64,000 nucleotides of DNA from an uncultured Kangiella sp. (GTDB lineage Bacteria > Pseudomonadota > Gammaproteobacteria > Enterobacterales > Kangiellaceae). Shown in pieces: positions 42,696 through 52,483 of this stretch (positions within the stretch are counted from its first letter, which is position 1; the number at the start of each line of letters is the position of its first letter). Both the position numbers and the translations under genes were made by a program. The notes beneath the pieces are model-generated. The model worked only from the letters and a program-made list of their open reading frames with translations, did no database searches and was not told where the DNA came from. The stretch covers positions 124,001-188,000 of the forward strand of contig CANNCW010000002.1 of the NCBI GenBank assembly GCA_947503345.1, in the 5' to 3' direction.

Positions 42696-44207
42696 TTATT
42701 GGTTATGCAAATCCATGACCATAGCGACATCTTCAATATCGTCATTTTTCTTTGCGCTATCATTACGTAAATCTTCTAAACGCTTTAAATAATCCCTATC
42801 TATTCCGCCGGTAATATATTCACCATTAAACACGGACAAATCAAAATCTTTGATTTCTGGATTGCCTTCTCGTACCGCCTCAATCATATCTTCAATATCT
42901 TGATAAAAAATACGATCCGCGCCAATCAAATCTCCAACTTCATCTTCAGTACGGTCGTGAGCAATTAACTCTTGGGCAGCGGGCATATCAATGCCATATA
43001 CATTTGGATAACGAACTGGTGGAGCTGCGGAAGCAAAATAAACATTTTTTGCTCCTGCCTCACGTGCCATTTCAATAATTTGACCTGAAGTTGTTCCACG
43101 TACAATAGAGTCATCAACTAATAAGACATTTTTATCTTTAAACTCTAAATCAATTGCATTAAGTTTTTGACGAACGCTTTTTTTACGCATTTGTTGGCCA
43201 GGCATAATAAAAGTACGTCCAATATAACGGTTCTTAATAAAACCATGGCGCATCTTTACACCTAACTCATGAGCTAACTGCACTGCAGAGGTCAAAGAAG
43301 TATCAGGTATTGGAATTACTACATCGATATCGTGTTCAGGCCAAACTCGCTTAATTTTATCAGCCAGCTGCTCACCCATACGTAATCTAGCTTTATATAC
43401 CGAAACATTATCAATCAAGGAATCAGGTCGCGCCAAATAAACATGCTCAAAGATACAAGGAGTTAAATGGCTGTTTTCAACACAAACTTTATGATGTAAC
43501 TCGCCTTCTTCGGAAATAAAGATGGCTTCACCAGCGCCAATGTCTCCGATAAGTTCAAATCCAAGCGCATCTAAAGCTACGGACTCTGAAGCTACCATAT
43601 ATTCCGTACCAGTATCTGTTACTCTCTTACCATAAACTGCTGGGCGAATACCATTTGGATCACGGAAACATAAAAGACCATGACCACTGATTAGAGCTAC
43701 TGCGGCGTAAGCACCTTGGCAACGCTCGAAAACACGGCCAACAGCTTCAAAGATTTCATTAGCGGATAAGCGGTTTTTATTTTTTATCTGTAACTCATGA
43801 GCTAATACGTTTAATAAAACCTCAGAGTCAGAGTTGGTATTCAAATGCCTTCTATCCGTCGAATAAAGCTCTTTCTTCAACTCTTCATCGTTAGTGAGGT
43901 TACCATTATGCGCTAAAGTAATTCCATAAGGAGAATTTACATATAAAGGCTGAGCTTCGGCACTGGTGGAACTGCCTGCTGTTGGGTATCGAACATGGCC
44001 AATACCAATATTACCAGTCAAACGGCGCATATGACGCGTATGAAAAACATCTCTTACAAGACCATTATCCTTACGTAAGTATAAACGGCCTTCATCACTA
44101 GTTACGATACCTGCTGCATCTTGTCCACGATGTTGTAATACGGTTAAAGCATCATAGATACTTTGATTTACGGGAGTTTTACCAACAATTCCAACTATTC
44201 CACACAT
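42696..44207 (-). CDS. purF: Amidophosphoribosyltransferase
   Basis: PurF catalyses the first committed step of purine synthesis: PRPP + glutamine to phosphoribosylamine. The 503-residue protein begins MCGIVGIVG with the N-terminal nucleophile Cys2 (after Met removal), has the glutaminase region HRGQDAAGI and GHVRYPTAG, and the PRPP loop [19 protein letters not shown]. Full length. It follows cvpA on the same strand as in most gammaproteobacteria. No purine operator (PurR box) was seen upstream. Confidence 0.97.
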   Translation of the reverse strand: MCGIVGIVGKTPVNQSIYDALTVLQHRGQDAAGIVTSDEGRLYLRKDNGLVRDVFHTRHMRRLTGNIGIGHVRYPTAGSSTSAEAQPLYVNSPYGITLAHNGNLTNDEELKKELYSTDRRHLNTNSDSEVLLNVLAHELQIKNKNRLSANEIFEAVGRVFERCQGAYAAVALISGHGLLCFRDPNGIRPAVYGKRVTDTGTEYMVASESVALDALGFELIGDIGAGEAIFISEEGELHHKVCVENSHLTPCIFEHVYLARPDSLIDNVSVYKARLRMGEQLADKIKRVWPEHDIDVVIPIPDTSLTSAVQLAHELGVKMRHGFIKNRYIGRTFIMPGQQMRKKSVRQKLNAIDLEFKDKNVLLVDDSIVRGTTSGQIIEMAREAGAKNVYFASAAPPVRYPNVYGIDMPAAQELIAHDRTEDEVGDLIGADRIFYQDIEDMIEAVREGNPEIKDFDLSVFNGEYITGGIDRDYLKRLEDLRNDSAKKNDDIEDVAMVMDLHNQ

Positions 44208-44239
44208 AGTTACATTTAACCTTAGGTTTAACCTTATGT

Positions 44240-44842
44240 TTACTGATCACCGTTATCTTTTTCAGTGACAGATTCAGAAATTTCTTCAATAACAGCTTCT
44301 TGAATTTTTGTTTCGAGAGTCGTTTCTAAAGTGTTTTGTTCAGACTCACTATCCTTTAGCTCAGGCACATCTACAACTTCGCCTAATTTGTCATAAAACC
44401 ACTCAGCAACCAACTCCATATGCGGGATTAACGCCGACTGCCCCCACCATTCATCTTTAGGCACAGGAGTAAATTGTTTTAATCCTAAAACAATTAGGGC
44501 GACAATTAACACCCCGCGTAAAGCTCCAAACCCCATACCTAAGAACCTATCAGTACCACTTAGGCCTGCTTTATCGATCATTTTGCCAATTATATAGTTA
44601 ACAACACCCGCTAAAAACAAGGTAATGACAAAAATGGAAACCCAGGCAACGCCTAAACGAATACTATTGGTATCAATATGATCAACCAGCATTTCGGCTA
44701 CTGGTTCGTAGAAAGTTTTTGCAAGTAGGAATGCGGCTATCCAACCAGCCAATGACAAAGCTTCACGAACGAAGCCTCGCATAATACTGATGAGAGCGGA
44801 TAAACCTATGATGGCCAATATGGCCCAATCGACCCAAATCAT
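44240..44842 (-). CDS. cvpA: Colicin V production protein family membrane protein
   Basis: The 200-residue product has four predicted membrane helices: [51 protein letters not shown] and [19 protein letters not shown]. The conserved family segments are [13 protein letters not shown] near the start and [15 protein letters not shown] before helix 4. CvpA is an inner-membrane protein needed for colicin V export in E. coli; its general function is unknown. The acidic C-terminal tail is longer than in E. coli. Located between the SPOR gene and purF. Confidence 0.92.
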   Translation of the reverse strand: MIWVDWAILAIIGLSALISIMRGFVREALSLAGWIAAFLLAKTFYEPVAEMLVDHIDTNSIRLGVAWVSIFVITLFLAGVVNYIIGKMIDKAGLSGTDRFLGMGFGALRGVLIVALIVLGLKQFTPVPKDEWWGQSALIPHMELVAEWFYDKLGEVVDVPELKDSESEQNTLETTLETKIQEAVIEEISESVTEKDNGDQ

Positions 44843-44901
44843 AGTCTTTCAAGTTTGTGAAGTTGTTGGTATTTTAACAGAGGTTAGACCTTACGAAAAC
44901 A

Positions 44902-45645
44902 TTAATGTTTAATTGGATCAAACTTGATAACTTTGACGCTACTGCCCACAATCTTTGCCAACTTTTCACTACGACTCTTAGCAATGGACTCTTCGGGATA
45001 AGGACCTACAAAAACTCGAGATAAGTCATCAGAAACTCGTTGATACGCTCGGTAATCCTGTTCTCTTAGTTTTTTCACTAAGTTTGTGGCATTTCCTTTA
45101 TTAGAAAAACTCCCGATCTGAATAACATAAGCTGACTCTTTAAAATCTGGAGAGGTAGATTCCTCTTTAGTTGCTTCTATTGGCTTTAGTTCGACAGTTC
45201 CGGGATTTGTTACTTCAGGTTTTTGGTTAACTGGCTCTTTTTTAATAACTGCGACAGGTTCAGCTTTAACCGGCTCATTTTTGGTTTCATTTACAGGCTT
45301 AGCTACCTTTTCAACAGTCTGTTTCACAGGTTCTTCAACTTTACTGATTGATTCATCTTGCAAATTGGCCTTTGTCGAATTATGGGACTGCTCTTCTAGC
45401 CCTTTCTCTAAATCGATAACTAAAGTGCCCTCTTCTTCCGATAAACTAGAGTCAGGTGATATCTCCTGTTCAGAAGCATCCGTAGTATTCTCTGGATTCG
45501 CATTAACAGCTACGGGCATAGGTGGGATCTGTGAAACTATCTCAGTTTTATACTTTTTACTATCCAAAATTAATGGTAAGAAAAATGCCATTAAAGCTAA
45601 AATAACAGTAGCACCAACCAAACGATATTTTAATTTATCTTCCAA
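44902..45645 (-). CDS. SPOR-domain cell-division protein (DedD-like)
   Basis: The start is a TTG at 45645 with an AGGAGC site. The 247-residue bitopic protein has one N-terminal membrane helix (LVGATVILALMAFFLPLILD), a Pro/Glu/Lys-rich linker (about 35-165) and a C-terminal SPOR domain (AYVIQIGSFSNKGNATNLVK, SRVFVGPYPEESIAK). SPOR domains bind denuded peptidoglycan at the division site. Position between folC and cvpA is exactly that of dedD. Confidence 0.87.
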   Translation of the reverse strand: MEDKLKYRLVGATVILALMAFFLPLILDSKKYKTEIVSQIPPMPVAVNANPENTTDASEQEISPDSSLSEEEGTLVIDLEKGLEEQSHNSTKANLQDESISKVEEPVKQTVEKVAKPVNETKNEPVKAEPVAVIKKEPVNQKPEVTNPGTVELKPIEATKEESTSPDFKESAYVIQIGSFSNKGNATNLVKKLREQDYRAYQRVSDDLSRVFVGPYPEESIAKSRSEKLAKIVGSSVKVIKFDPIKH

Positions 45646-45669
45646 CGAAAGCTCCTAGAAGCAGTATAA

Positions 45670-46932
45670 TTAAGCTTTATGCCAATACTCTAACATTTGT
45701 CCTACCGTTACAAAAGAACCAAATACCACTAAAAGGTCAACTTCAGACGCATTATCAATAAAAAATCGATAAGCAGTTTCTATATTGGAAAATGAGTAGT
45801 AGTTTGATTTCGGGTTTGATGTAGAAATTATCGACTCTAAGTAGCAAGCTTCGCTGCCTCTTGGTGAATTAAGATCGATACATAACCATTGATCTATTTG
45901 GTCCATCTGATTTAACGAAGCCTCAATATCCTTATCTTTTAACATACCGCAAATAGCCCAAATTTGTTGATCAGCTTTTACATCTAATTCCTTCAAATTT
46001 TTATTCAGTAGTTGAGCTGAATCTGGATTATGAGCCACATCTAAAATTATCCAAGGATCTTCCGATAGTTGTGAGAAACGACCTGTTAATCCTGCATTAT
46101 TAAGTGCTTTACTGACACTGTCAGATTGAGCTATTTCTGGAAACACTTCAATAAAAGCGGTCAAAGCAGCTGCTTTGTTGGTGACAAACAAGGAATTATT
46201 AACTAGATTTGTCAACTTCAAACTAGAAGAACGATAGGACCATTGCTGTTCATCCGCCTCGATAAAATAATCATAACTCTCCACTACCAAATTCGGCTGA
46301 ATGTCATTTATGGCTTTATCTAACAATGGCAACAAGCTTTTATCAGCAACTACTAGCGGTTTATTTTTACGAGCAACGCCCGCCTTTTCATAAGCAATTT
46401 CTTCTAAAGTTTCACCAAGCCAATCGGTATGATCAAGACCAATAGAAGTGATAATAGCAATATCTGTATCCACTAAATTCACTGCATCCAATCTACCACC
46501 AAGCCCAACCTCAAGCACAATAAAATCTAAGGCTTGTTGTTGGAAACAATACAGACCAACTAGAGTGGTATATTCGAAATAAGTTAGTGGAATATCGCCT
46601 TTGGAGTTAGCTATTTTAAAAAATGCTTGGCACAAGAGTTCATCGGAGACCGGAGTTCCGTTAATTTTAACTCTTTCATTGAATTTCAATAGATGCGGAG
46701 ATGTATAGCTGCCGACCTGCAGATTATGGTTACAAGCTAATGATTCTAATGTGGCAACTACTGAACCTTTACCATTAGTTCCTGCAACTGTGATAACAGG
46801 AACTTGCGGTTTATCAAGTTGAAGTAGCTTAGCTACTTTACTGACTCGGGCTAAACCTAGTTCGATTTCAGTGGTTGGATGGCTAGCTTCTAACCATTCC
46901 AACCAGGCTTCTAGTGAATCAAATTGAATCAA
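45670..46932 (-). CDS. folC: Bifunctional dihydrofolate / folylpolyglutamate synthase
   Basis: FolC ligates glutamate to dihydropteroate and adds further glutamates to folates. The 420-residue protein uses a TTG start at 46932, 7 nt after the accD stop, which fits the conserved opening SLEAWLEWLEASHP. It has the P-loop TVAGTNGKGSVVATL, TSPHLLKFNERVKI, EVGLGGRLDAVN, TSIGLDHTDWLGET and the C-terminal LDVAHNPDSA. Full length. Part of the accD-folC-dedD-cvpA-purF operon. Confidence 0.95.
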   Translation of the reverse strand: MIQFDSLEAWLEWLEASHPTTEIELGLARVSKVAKLLQLDKPQVPVITVAGTNGKGSVVATLESLACNHNLQVGSYTSPHLLKFNERVKINGTPVSDELLCQAFFKIANSKGDIPLTYFEYTTLVGLYCFQQQALDFIVLEVGLGGRLDAVNLVDTDIAIITSIGLDHTDWLGETLEEIAYEKAGVARKNKPLVVADKSLLPLLDKAINDIQPNLVVESYDYFIEADEQQWSYRSSSLKLTNLVNNSLFVTNKAAALTAFIEVFPEIAQSDSVSKALNNAGLTGRFSQLSEDPWIILDVAHNPDSAQLLNKNLKELDVKADQQIWAICGMLKDKDIEASLNQMDQIDQWLCIDLNSPRGSEACYLESIISTSNPKSNYYSFSNIETAYRFFIDNASEVDLLVVFGSFVTVGQMLEYWHKA

Positions 46933-46939
46933 TGTCGTT

Positions 46940-47803
46940 TTAAATTACCGGTTCAGGTAACTTTAGGAATTTAGCAGAAACTTTCGCAACAGTATCTCGC
47001 ATATCACGACGATCAACGATCATATCAACTGCGCCATGTTCAAGCCAAAACTCACTTAAACGGAAGCCTTCGGGCAACTTTTCACGAATAGTTTGTTCGA
47101 TAACACGTTGACCCGCAAAACCAATCAAAGCTTTAGGTTCAGCGATATGTACGTCTCCCAACATTGCCAGACTCGCAGTAACACCACCCATGGTTGGGTC
47201 GGTTAAAATTGAAATGAAAGGTAAACCATTATCTGTAAGTTTAGCAAGCGCAGCACTTGTCTTTGCCATTTGCATTAAAGAAACTAAAGCCTCTTGCATT
47301 CTGGCACCACCACTTGCACTAAAACACACTAAAGCCGAACGCGTTTTAATGGCTTGCTCTACTGAGCGAACAAATTTTTCGCCTACAACTGACCCCATGG
47401 AGCCACCCATAAACTTAAAGTTAAAGGCGCAAGCAACAATAGGCACACCATGAACTGTACCGCGATATGAAATCAAAGCATCGTTTTCAGAAGTTGATTT
47501 TTGTGCGGAACTGATTCTGTCTTTGTATTTTTTAGAGTCACGAAACTTTAATAAGTCTACAGGTTTCATATCTGCGGCAATTTCGATTCTGCCGTCTTTA
47601 TCTAAAAATAATTCAAGACGCTCACGAGCATTTACTCGCATGTGATGCTCACACTTTGGGCAGACGCCTTGGTTGCGTGTTAATTCAGCATAATAAAGTA
47701 CAGCTTCACAGCTAGTACACTTGCTCCAAACACCTTCAGGAATCGACTTTTTACGCTCTCCCTCAGGATTGCGCTTAGGTAATAATCTTTCTAACCAGCT
47801 CAT
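46940..47803 (-). CDS. accD: Acetyl-CoA carboxylase carboxyltransferase beta subunit
   Basis: AccD with AccA transfers CO2 from biotin to acetyl-CoA to make malonyl-CoA. The 287-residue protein has the N-terminal four-Cys zinc finger ([13 protein letters not shown] ... [11 protein letters not shown]) and the crotonase-like core ([60 protein letters not shown]). It is preceded by a 110-nt gap where trpF is normally found in relatives. Confidence 0.97.
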   Translation of the reverse strand: MSWLERLLPKRNPEGERKKSIPEGVWSKCTSCEAVLYYAELTRNQGVCPKCEHHMRVNARERLELFLDKDGRIEIAADMKPVDLLKFRDSKKYKDRISSAQKSTSENDALISYRGTVHGVPIVACAFNFKFMGGSMGSVVGEKFVRSVEQAIKTRSALVCFSASGGARMQEALVSLMQMAKTSAALAKLTDNGLPFISILTDPTMGGVTASLAMLGDVHIAEPKALIGFAGQRVIEQTIREKLPEGFRLSEFWLEHGAVDMIVDRRDMRDTVAKVSAKFLKLPEPVI

Positions 47804-47913
47804 AAAAAATAGTTATATTTTGTAGTTCCGTTTATTTTAACAGGAATCAAGCATTTAGGTATAGCGAAAAGTATTATTGACAATCTGGTTAAACCAGCAT
47901 ATTTGTTGAAACT

Positions 47914-48696
47914 TTATAAAAAAAGTGGGCCGATGGGAACACGCGGAATATCAAATTCTTCTGGATAATCAACATCGACTAAATAGAGACCATTTGGGCT
48001 AGCTGTTGCAGCTGCTAAATTTCTGTTTTTTGAAACCAATAGTTCATTTGTCCAACTCGAAGGCTTATGCCCTCTACCTATAGTGATCAAGGTACCAGCT
48101 ATATTTCTGACCATATGATGCAAAAAAGCATTAGCTTTAATATCGATAATGCAATATTCATCTTGCTTACTAACTTTTAAATGATGAATATTGCGCATAG
48201 CGGTCGACGATTGACAAGACGAAGCTTGGAATGCAGAAAAATCTTGCTCTCCTGGAAAGTATTGACAAGCCTCATTCATGGCATCTATATCAAGCGATTG
48301 ACGAACCCATGTTAAACCTGAATGTAAAATAGCAGGCTTTGCTTTGGTATTCGCTATTAGGTAACGATAACGGCGTGCGACTGCACTAAATCTCGCATGA
48401 AAATCCGTTGGAACAGTCTTAACCCAACGAACAGCGATATCATTCGGTAGTTGCGTATTCGCTCCTAAAATCCATGCTTTTTTAGGTCTTTCTTTTGTGC
48501 AGTGGAAATTCACAACTTGACCTGTTGCATGAACCCCAGTATCAGTTCTGCCCGCACAATTTACTTGAATAGGTTCATCTGCAATTTTGGATAAAACTTG
48601 TTCAAGTGTTTGCTGCACAGATTTTGCATGTGACTGTCTTTGCCACCCACAATAATTTGAACCCAGATACTCAATACCTAATGCAATATTACTCAT
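47914..48696 (-). CDS. truA: tRNA pseudouridine(38-40) synthase
   Basis: TruA modifies U38-40 in the anticodon arm. The 260-residue protein has NIALGIEYLGSNYCGWQRQ, the catalytic Asp in CAGRTDTGVHATGQVVNFH, LPNDIAVRWVKTVPTDFHAR, and the C-terminal NAFLHHMVRNIAGTLITIG. Full length. It lies between fimV and accD, with a terminator of fimV just upstream. Confidence 0.97.
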   Translation of the reverse strand: MSNIALGIEYLGSNYCGWQRQSHAKSVQQTLEQVLSKIADEPIQVNCAGRTDTGVHATGQVVNFHCTKERPKKAWILGANTQLPNDIAVRWVKTVPTDFHARFSAVARRYRYLIANTKAKPAILHSGLTWVRQSLDIDAMNEACQYFPGEQDFSAFQASSCQSSTAMRNIHHLKVSKQDEYCIIDIKANAFLHHMVRNIAGTLITIGRGHKPSSWTNELLVSKNRNLAAATASPNGLYLVDVDYPEEFDIPRVPIGPLFL

Positions 48697-48720
48697 AAAT
48701 ACTTTTTAACATTATCATAA

Positions 48721-48746
48721 AAAAACACCAGCTAAAGCTGGTGTTT
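48721..48746 (-). terminator. Rho-independent terminator of fimV
   Basis: The perfect stem AAACACCAGC / GCTGGTGTTT (TAAA loop) is followed on the minus strand by a T-run. It lies 14 nt after the fimV stop. Confidence 0.85.
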
Positions 48747-48759
48747 AATTTAGCTTTGA

Positions 48760-50916
48760 TTATAAATCGGCTAATAACTCTTCGGCAGCATGCTTTTGCT
48801 CTGAGCTTCCATCTTTTTGAACTTCTTTCAAGATTTCGACAGCAGACTCATCATCACCCATCGAAATATAAGCCTTAGCAAGTTCAAGCTTGGTGTTCAC
48901 TTCTTCATCAGACAATTCGACCACAGCGTCATCATTAGAGTCATCGCCAGATTCCTCATCAAGAGAAAATTCAATAACATTGCTAGCTTCGATCTCGGCT
49001 TCAGCAGTATTTTCAACTAATTGTTGTTCAACTTCCTCACTAGATTCAGCGTTTTGATCTAAAATATTATCCAATTCTTCACTTAAATCTAAATTCGGCT
49101 CTGAGATTTCGCTACCAAAAACCGCCTCTTCATCAAAAAGTATCTCATCATCTAATGATGTTTCTACTTCTGGAGCCACAGGTTCTTGATGTAACTGCAT
49201 TAAACCTGCAACTTTTAAGCCTAACTCAGAGTCATGGTCAAATGAATCAGGTAAAGCTACATACTGAGCTTTAAGTTTAGCGATATCGTCGTTAGAGCTA
49301 TAAACTTCCATTAACTTTACTCTAGCCACATGGTTTTCTGGTTCTTTATCCAAAGCGGCTATCAATAAAGCCTCAACTTCATCTAATCGACCTCTTGCAA
49401 TCAAAATATCAGCTTGATCTAGAGGATCTGTTTCAACCTCAGGAGCTGCCATAGGCTTAGATGTGAAGGATGGTTGCTGTCTACTGAACGCAGTATCACT
49501 GTCCTCAGCAACGAATAAATCTTTTTCTAAATCATTTTGTCTACGCTTTAGAACAAAACCAAGGCCAAACAAAGTAAGCAAAGCACCTAAAATAATCAGC
49601 GGCCATTTCCAGAAACCATCTTGTTGCCAAAAAGATTTTTCTTGTTGCTCAGACGTAACAATATTAGATGTTTGAGCTGCTTCCGACTCATTTGTTGAAA
49701 CAGGTTTCGTACTATCAATTAACTTTTCAGCTTCTGCAGCTAAGGATTGCAAGGCTTCATCTTCACTATCTTTTGCTTCTGCAGATCCTGCAATTACTGA
49801 AAGTGTTTCATCTTCTAATGCAACGCCATTGGTAGCATCTGTTTTGACAGCTTCTAATTCAGCTCTTAATTGTTCGTTTTCTAATCTTAAAGCTTCAACT
49901 GTCTGCTCTAATTCATCTTGAGAGCCTAAGCTTACAGTTCCTTCAGCCCCCTCTTCAACGTTGGTGCCGGAAGTATCAGCAAGCTCTGATTCTGTAACGC
50001 TACTAATTGTCAAACGACCAGCACTTGTTTCATCATTGCTAACAGCAGTTTCATTAACAGTTTTTCTAACATCTAACGGCGCTTCAACTGAGCCATTGGA
50101 CTTTAAATCATTATAACTAATGTTTTCTGATACAGAACGAACACTAGCGCTCGCAGGTACTGATAAAGTTGCGCCTGCTTTTAATCGATCAATATCATTA
50201 TTAATAAAAGCACTTGGATTATTTCGATACAACGCAGCCAAAGTTTGAGGAACAGTGGCACCTTCTGGCTTTATTCTAGTTGCTATACTCCACAGAGTTT
50301 CACCACGACCTACACGCCATGTATCCCCATTGAATTGAATTTTAGGATTTGTAGCTTGATTCGTTGTAGTAGTTGTTTTTGGTTCTGATTGACGCACGAC
50401 TACCTTAGTTTCGGCAACCGGTCGAGAAATAGGCCTACTAGTTGTTATAGGTTGAGTTGTAGGTTCAGGTTTTGTTACTGATACCACCTCTTGATTAGTA
50501 GGAGATAACGAAGGTGGGTCTAATAAAACCGTATACTCACGCAACAAGCGCCCTTGTGGCCAATTTAGTTCAACAAGAAAGTTTAAAAATGGCTCTTTAA
50601 TAGCCCGCGAACTGCTGACATTGATATATTTTGAGCCATCAGAATGAGTTTCAATCTGAAACTTTAGTTGACCATGAACGGCTTCGCGGATCACTCCAAA
50701 CTTTCCATAAGCCTCAAAGGACGCGATTCTTGCGCTTAAATCTTCTTGGGTAAACTCTTTAGCTGAAAGCAGTTTGATTTTTGCTTGCAAGGGTTCATTT
50801 AGTTGGGTTTTAGACTCGATCTCCCCTAACCCTAAGCTCCAAACACTTGTTGCGTATAAAGATGCGCCTAATATTGAAGATACAGCTAATTTCACTAATT
50901 TGTTTTGGTGTTTCAT
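48760..50916 (-). CDS. fimV: FimV-family LysM/TPR protein
   Basis: I start at ATG 50916 (AAGAGAA site); an in-frame ATG at 50937 has its AGGG too close. The ~718-residue protein has a signal peptide, the FimV N-terminal domain (GLGEIESKTQLNEPLQAKIK, PFLNFLVELNWPQGRLLREY), a LysM domain (GRGETLWSIATRIKPEGATV), a coiled coil (LEQTVEALRLENEQLRAELE), one membrane helix (WPLIILGALLTLFGLGFVLK) and an acidic C-terminal part with a TPR-like FimV end (KLELAKAYISMGDDESAVEI). FimV organises type IV pilus and polar complexes in Pseudomonas. It lies next to asd and truA, the standard order. Confidence 0.92.
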   Translation of the reverse strand: MKHQNKLVKLAVSSILGASLYATSVWSLGLGEIESKTQLNEPLQAKIKLLSAKEFTQEDLSARIASFEAYGKFGVIREAVHGQLKFQIETHSDGSKYINVSSSRAIKEPFLNFLVELNWPQGRLLREYTVLLDPPSLSPTNQEVVSVTKPEPTTQPITTSRPISRPVAETKVVVRQSEPKTTTTTNQATNPKIQFNGDTWRVGRGETLWSIATRIKPEGATVPQTLAALYRNNPSAFINNDIDRLKAGATLSVPASASVRSVSENISYNDLKSNGSVEAPLDVRKTVNETAVSNDETSAGRLTISSVTESELADTSGTNVEEGAEGTVSLGSQDELEQTVEALRLENEQLRAELEAVKTDATNGVALEDETLSVIAGSAEAKDSEDEALQSLAAEAEKLIDSTKPVSTNESEAAQTSNIVTSEQQEKSFWQQDGFWKWPLIILGALLTLFGLGFVLKRRQNDLEKDLFVAEDSDTAFSRQQPSFTSKPMAAPEVETDPLDQADILIARGRLDEVEALLIAALDKEPENHVARVKLMEVYSSNDDIAKLKAQYVALPDSFDHDSELGLKVAGLMQLHQEPVAPEVETSLDDEILFDEEAVFGSEISEPNLDLSEELDNILDQNAESSEEVEQQLVENTAEAEIEASNVIEFSLDEESGDDSNDDAVVELSDEEVNTKLELAKAYISMGDDESAVEILKEVQKDGSSEQKHAAEELLADL

Positions 50917-51003
50917 AATTGATTCTCTTTTGTTCATCCCTGAACAATATTTAAGGCCATTAATAGGTGCCTTAATGATGTCAGTAATAGTTATATTTTG
51001 CTT

Positions 51004-52023
51004 TTAAAGATATGTTTTTACAAGTATTTCTGCGATTTGAACTGTGTTCAATGCCGCACCTTTGCGAACATTATCAGAAACAACCCACATCGCGATGCCA
51101 TTTTCTAGCCCAACGTCCTTTCGGATTCTACTAACAAATACACCATCTTTACCGCTAGCGTGAGTAACGGGCGTTGCATAATCCAATTGAGACATGTCAT
51201 CTACTAACTCAATGCCTTCGCTTTGTTGCAGTAAGTCTTTAACCTTTTCGACAGAGATTTGCTCTCTAGTTTTCAGATGGATTGCTTCTGAATGGCCATA
51301 AAATACAGGGACTCTAACAGCTGTTGGGCTTACTCCAATAGTGTCATCTTCAAGGATTTTGTGAGTTTCCCATACCATCTTCATCTCTTCCTTGGTGTAG
51401 CCATTGTCTTGCATCACGTCAATGTTCGGTAAAACATTAAAAGCAATTTGCTTGTCGTAAATTTCATTGGTGACCTCTCTGGCATTCAATAATTGTGCCG
51501 TTTGTTTGGCCAACTCTTCTACCGCTTTTTGGCCTGAGCCGGATACTGCTTGATAAGTAGAAATGTTTATATGCTCAATCCCCACAGCATCATGAATGGG
51601 TTTAAGAGCGACCATCATTTGCATAGTAGAGCAGTTTGGATTTGCGATAATGCCATGCTTTTTATAATCCGCAATACGCTCTGGATTAACCTCAGAAACC
51701 ACCAATGGGATCTCATCGTGGTATCGAAATTCAGCGGTATTATCTATCACTATCGCACCTGCTTTAGCTGCTTTCGGCGCATACTCTTTTGAAATCGCAC
51801 CACCTGCTGAAAATACCGCTATATCAACACCTTCGAAATCAAATTCTGCCAAGTTTTTAACGCTGATGTTCTTACCAGCAAATTGCACTCTATCACCCGC
51901 TGAACGTTCACTTGCAAGCATATGCAGTTCCGCTACAGGGAAATTACGTTCCTCTAGAATTTCACGGATGGTGACGCCAACCGCGCCAGTTGCACCAACT
52001 ATGGCCAAATTAACTTTTTTCAC
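51004..52023 (-). CDS. asd: Aspartate-semialdehyde dehydrogenase
   Basis: Asd reduces aspartyl phosphate to aspartate semialdehyde in Lys/Met/Thr and diaminopimelate synthesis. The 339-residue protein begins VNLAIVGATGAVGVTIREIL (NADP site), has the catalytic Cys in IANPNCSTMQMM and the QAVSGSGQKAVEEL loop plus the C-terminal RVPVFYGHSEAIHLKT His. Full length, of the Pseudomonas-type branch. It heads the asd-fimV-truA-accD block. Confidence 0.96.
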   Translation of the reverse strand: MKKVNLAIVGATGAVGVTIREILEERNFPVAELHMLASERSAGDRVQFAGKNISVKNLAEFDFEGVDIAVFSAGGAISKEYAPKAAKAGAIVIDNTAEFRYHDEIPLVVSEVNPERIADYKKHGIIANPNCSTMQMMVALKPIHDAVGIEHINISTYQAVSGSGQKAVEELAKQTAQLLNAREVTNEIYDKQIAFNVLPNIDVMQDNGYTKEEMKMVWETHKILEDDTIGVSPTAVRVPVFYGHSEAIHLKTREQISVEKVKDLLQQSEGIELVDDMSQLDYATPVTHASGKDGVFVSRIRKDVGLENGIAMWVVSDNVRKGAALNTVQIAEILVKTYL

Positions 52024-52085
52024 TGATTCTATACCTAATTTTTAATACTTTACTAAAGCAATATTACTTTAACTTTTATATCTAA

Positions 52086-52451
52086 CTATTTCTTTTTATT
52101 AAGAAATCCCATTACCCTTGCAGCAACATACCCAACAAATCCCGCGGCTAGTGTATATTTGGCAATACTCAATGTTTGATTACCTGAAGTCCAACCTAAA
52201 GCAAATTTCTCATTCAAATACAAGGTAATATCCAGTCGGAAAAACCATAATAAAACGCCGATAATAAAGACAATCATTGCCAAAAATGACCAAGTTTGAA
52301 TTCGCGATTTTTTGCGCATTTTTTGGATTAATTGGGTGGTTTCTAAATTGGTAACCTCGCCTTCTTCAGAAAAAATAGCGCCACAATGACCACAAGACTC
52401 TGCGCGGCTAGAAATTCTTTTTTTACACACTCGACAATTAATAATGGCCAT
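52086..52451 (-). CDS. Small zinc-ribbon membrane protein, unknown
   Basis: The 121-residue product opens with a zinc ribbon, MAIINCRVCKKRISSRAESC followed by GHCGAIF (two CxxC pairs, Cys6/Cys9 and Cys20/Cys23), then has two predicted membrane helices (TWSFLAMIVFIIGVLLWFFR and IAKYTLAAGFVGYVAARVMG). No function is assigned to such zinc-ribbon membrane proteins. It lies between asd and pepN on the same strand. Confidence 0.75.
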   Translation of the reverse strand: MAIINCRVCKKRISSRAESCGHCGAIFSEEGEVTNLETTQLIQKMRKKSRIQTWSFLAMIVFIIGVLLWFFRLDITLYLNEKFALGWTSGNQTLSIAKYTLAAGFVGYVAARVMGFLNKKK

Positions 52452-52483
52452 TTAAACTACCTATGGTTGAATTAGTGTTTGAA

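Noticed and set aside
50951-50975. Inverted repeat TTAAGGC/GCCTTAA upstream of fimV
   Set aside because: Only 7 bp with an 11-nt loop and no T-run; too weak to call a terminator or operator.
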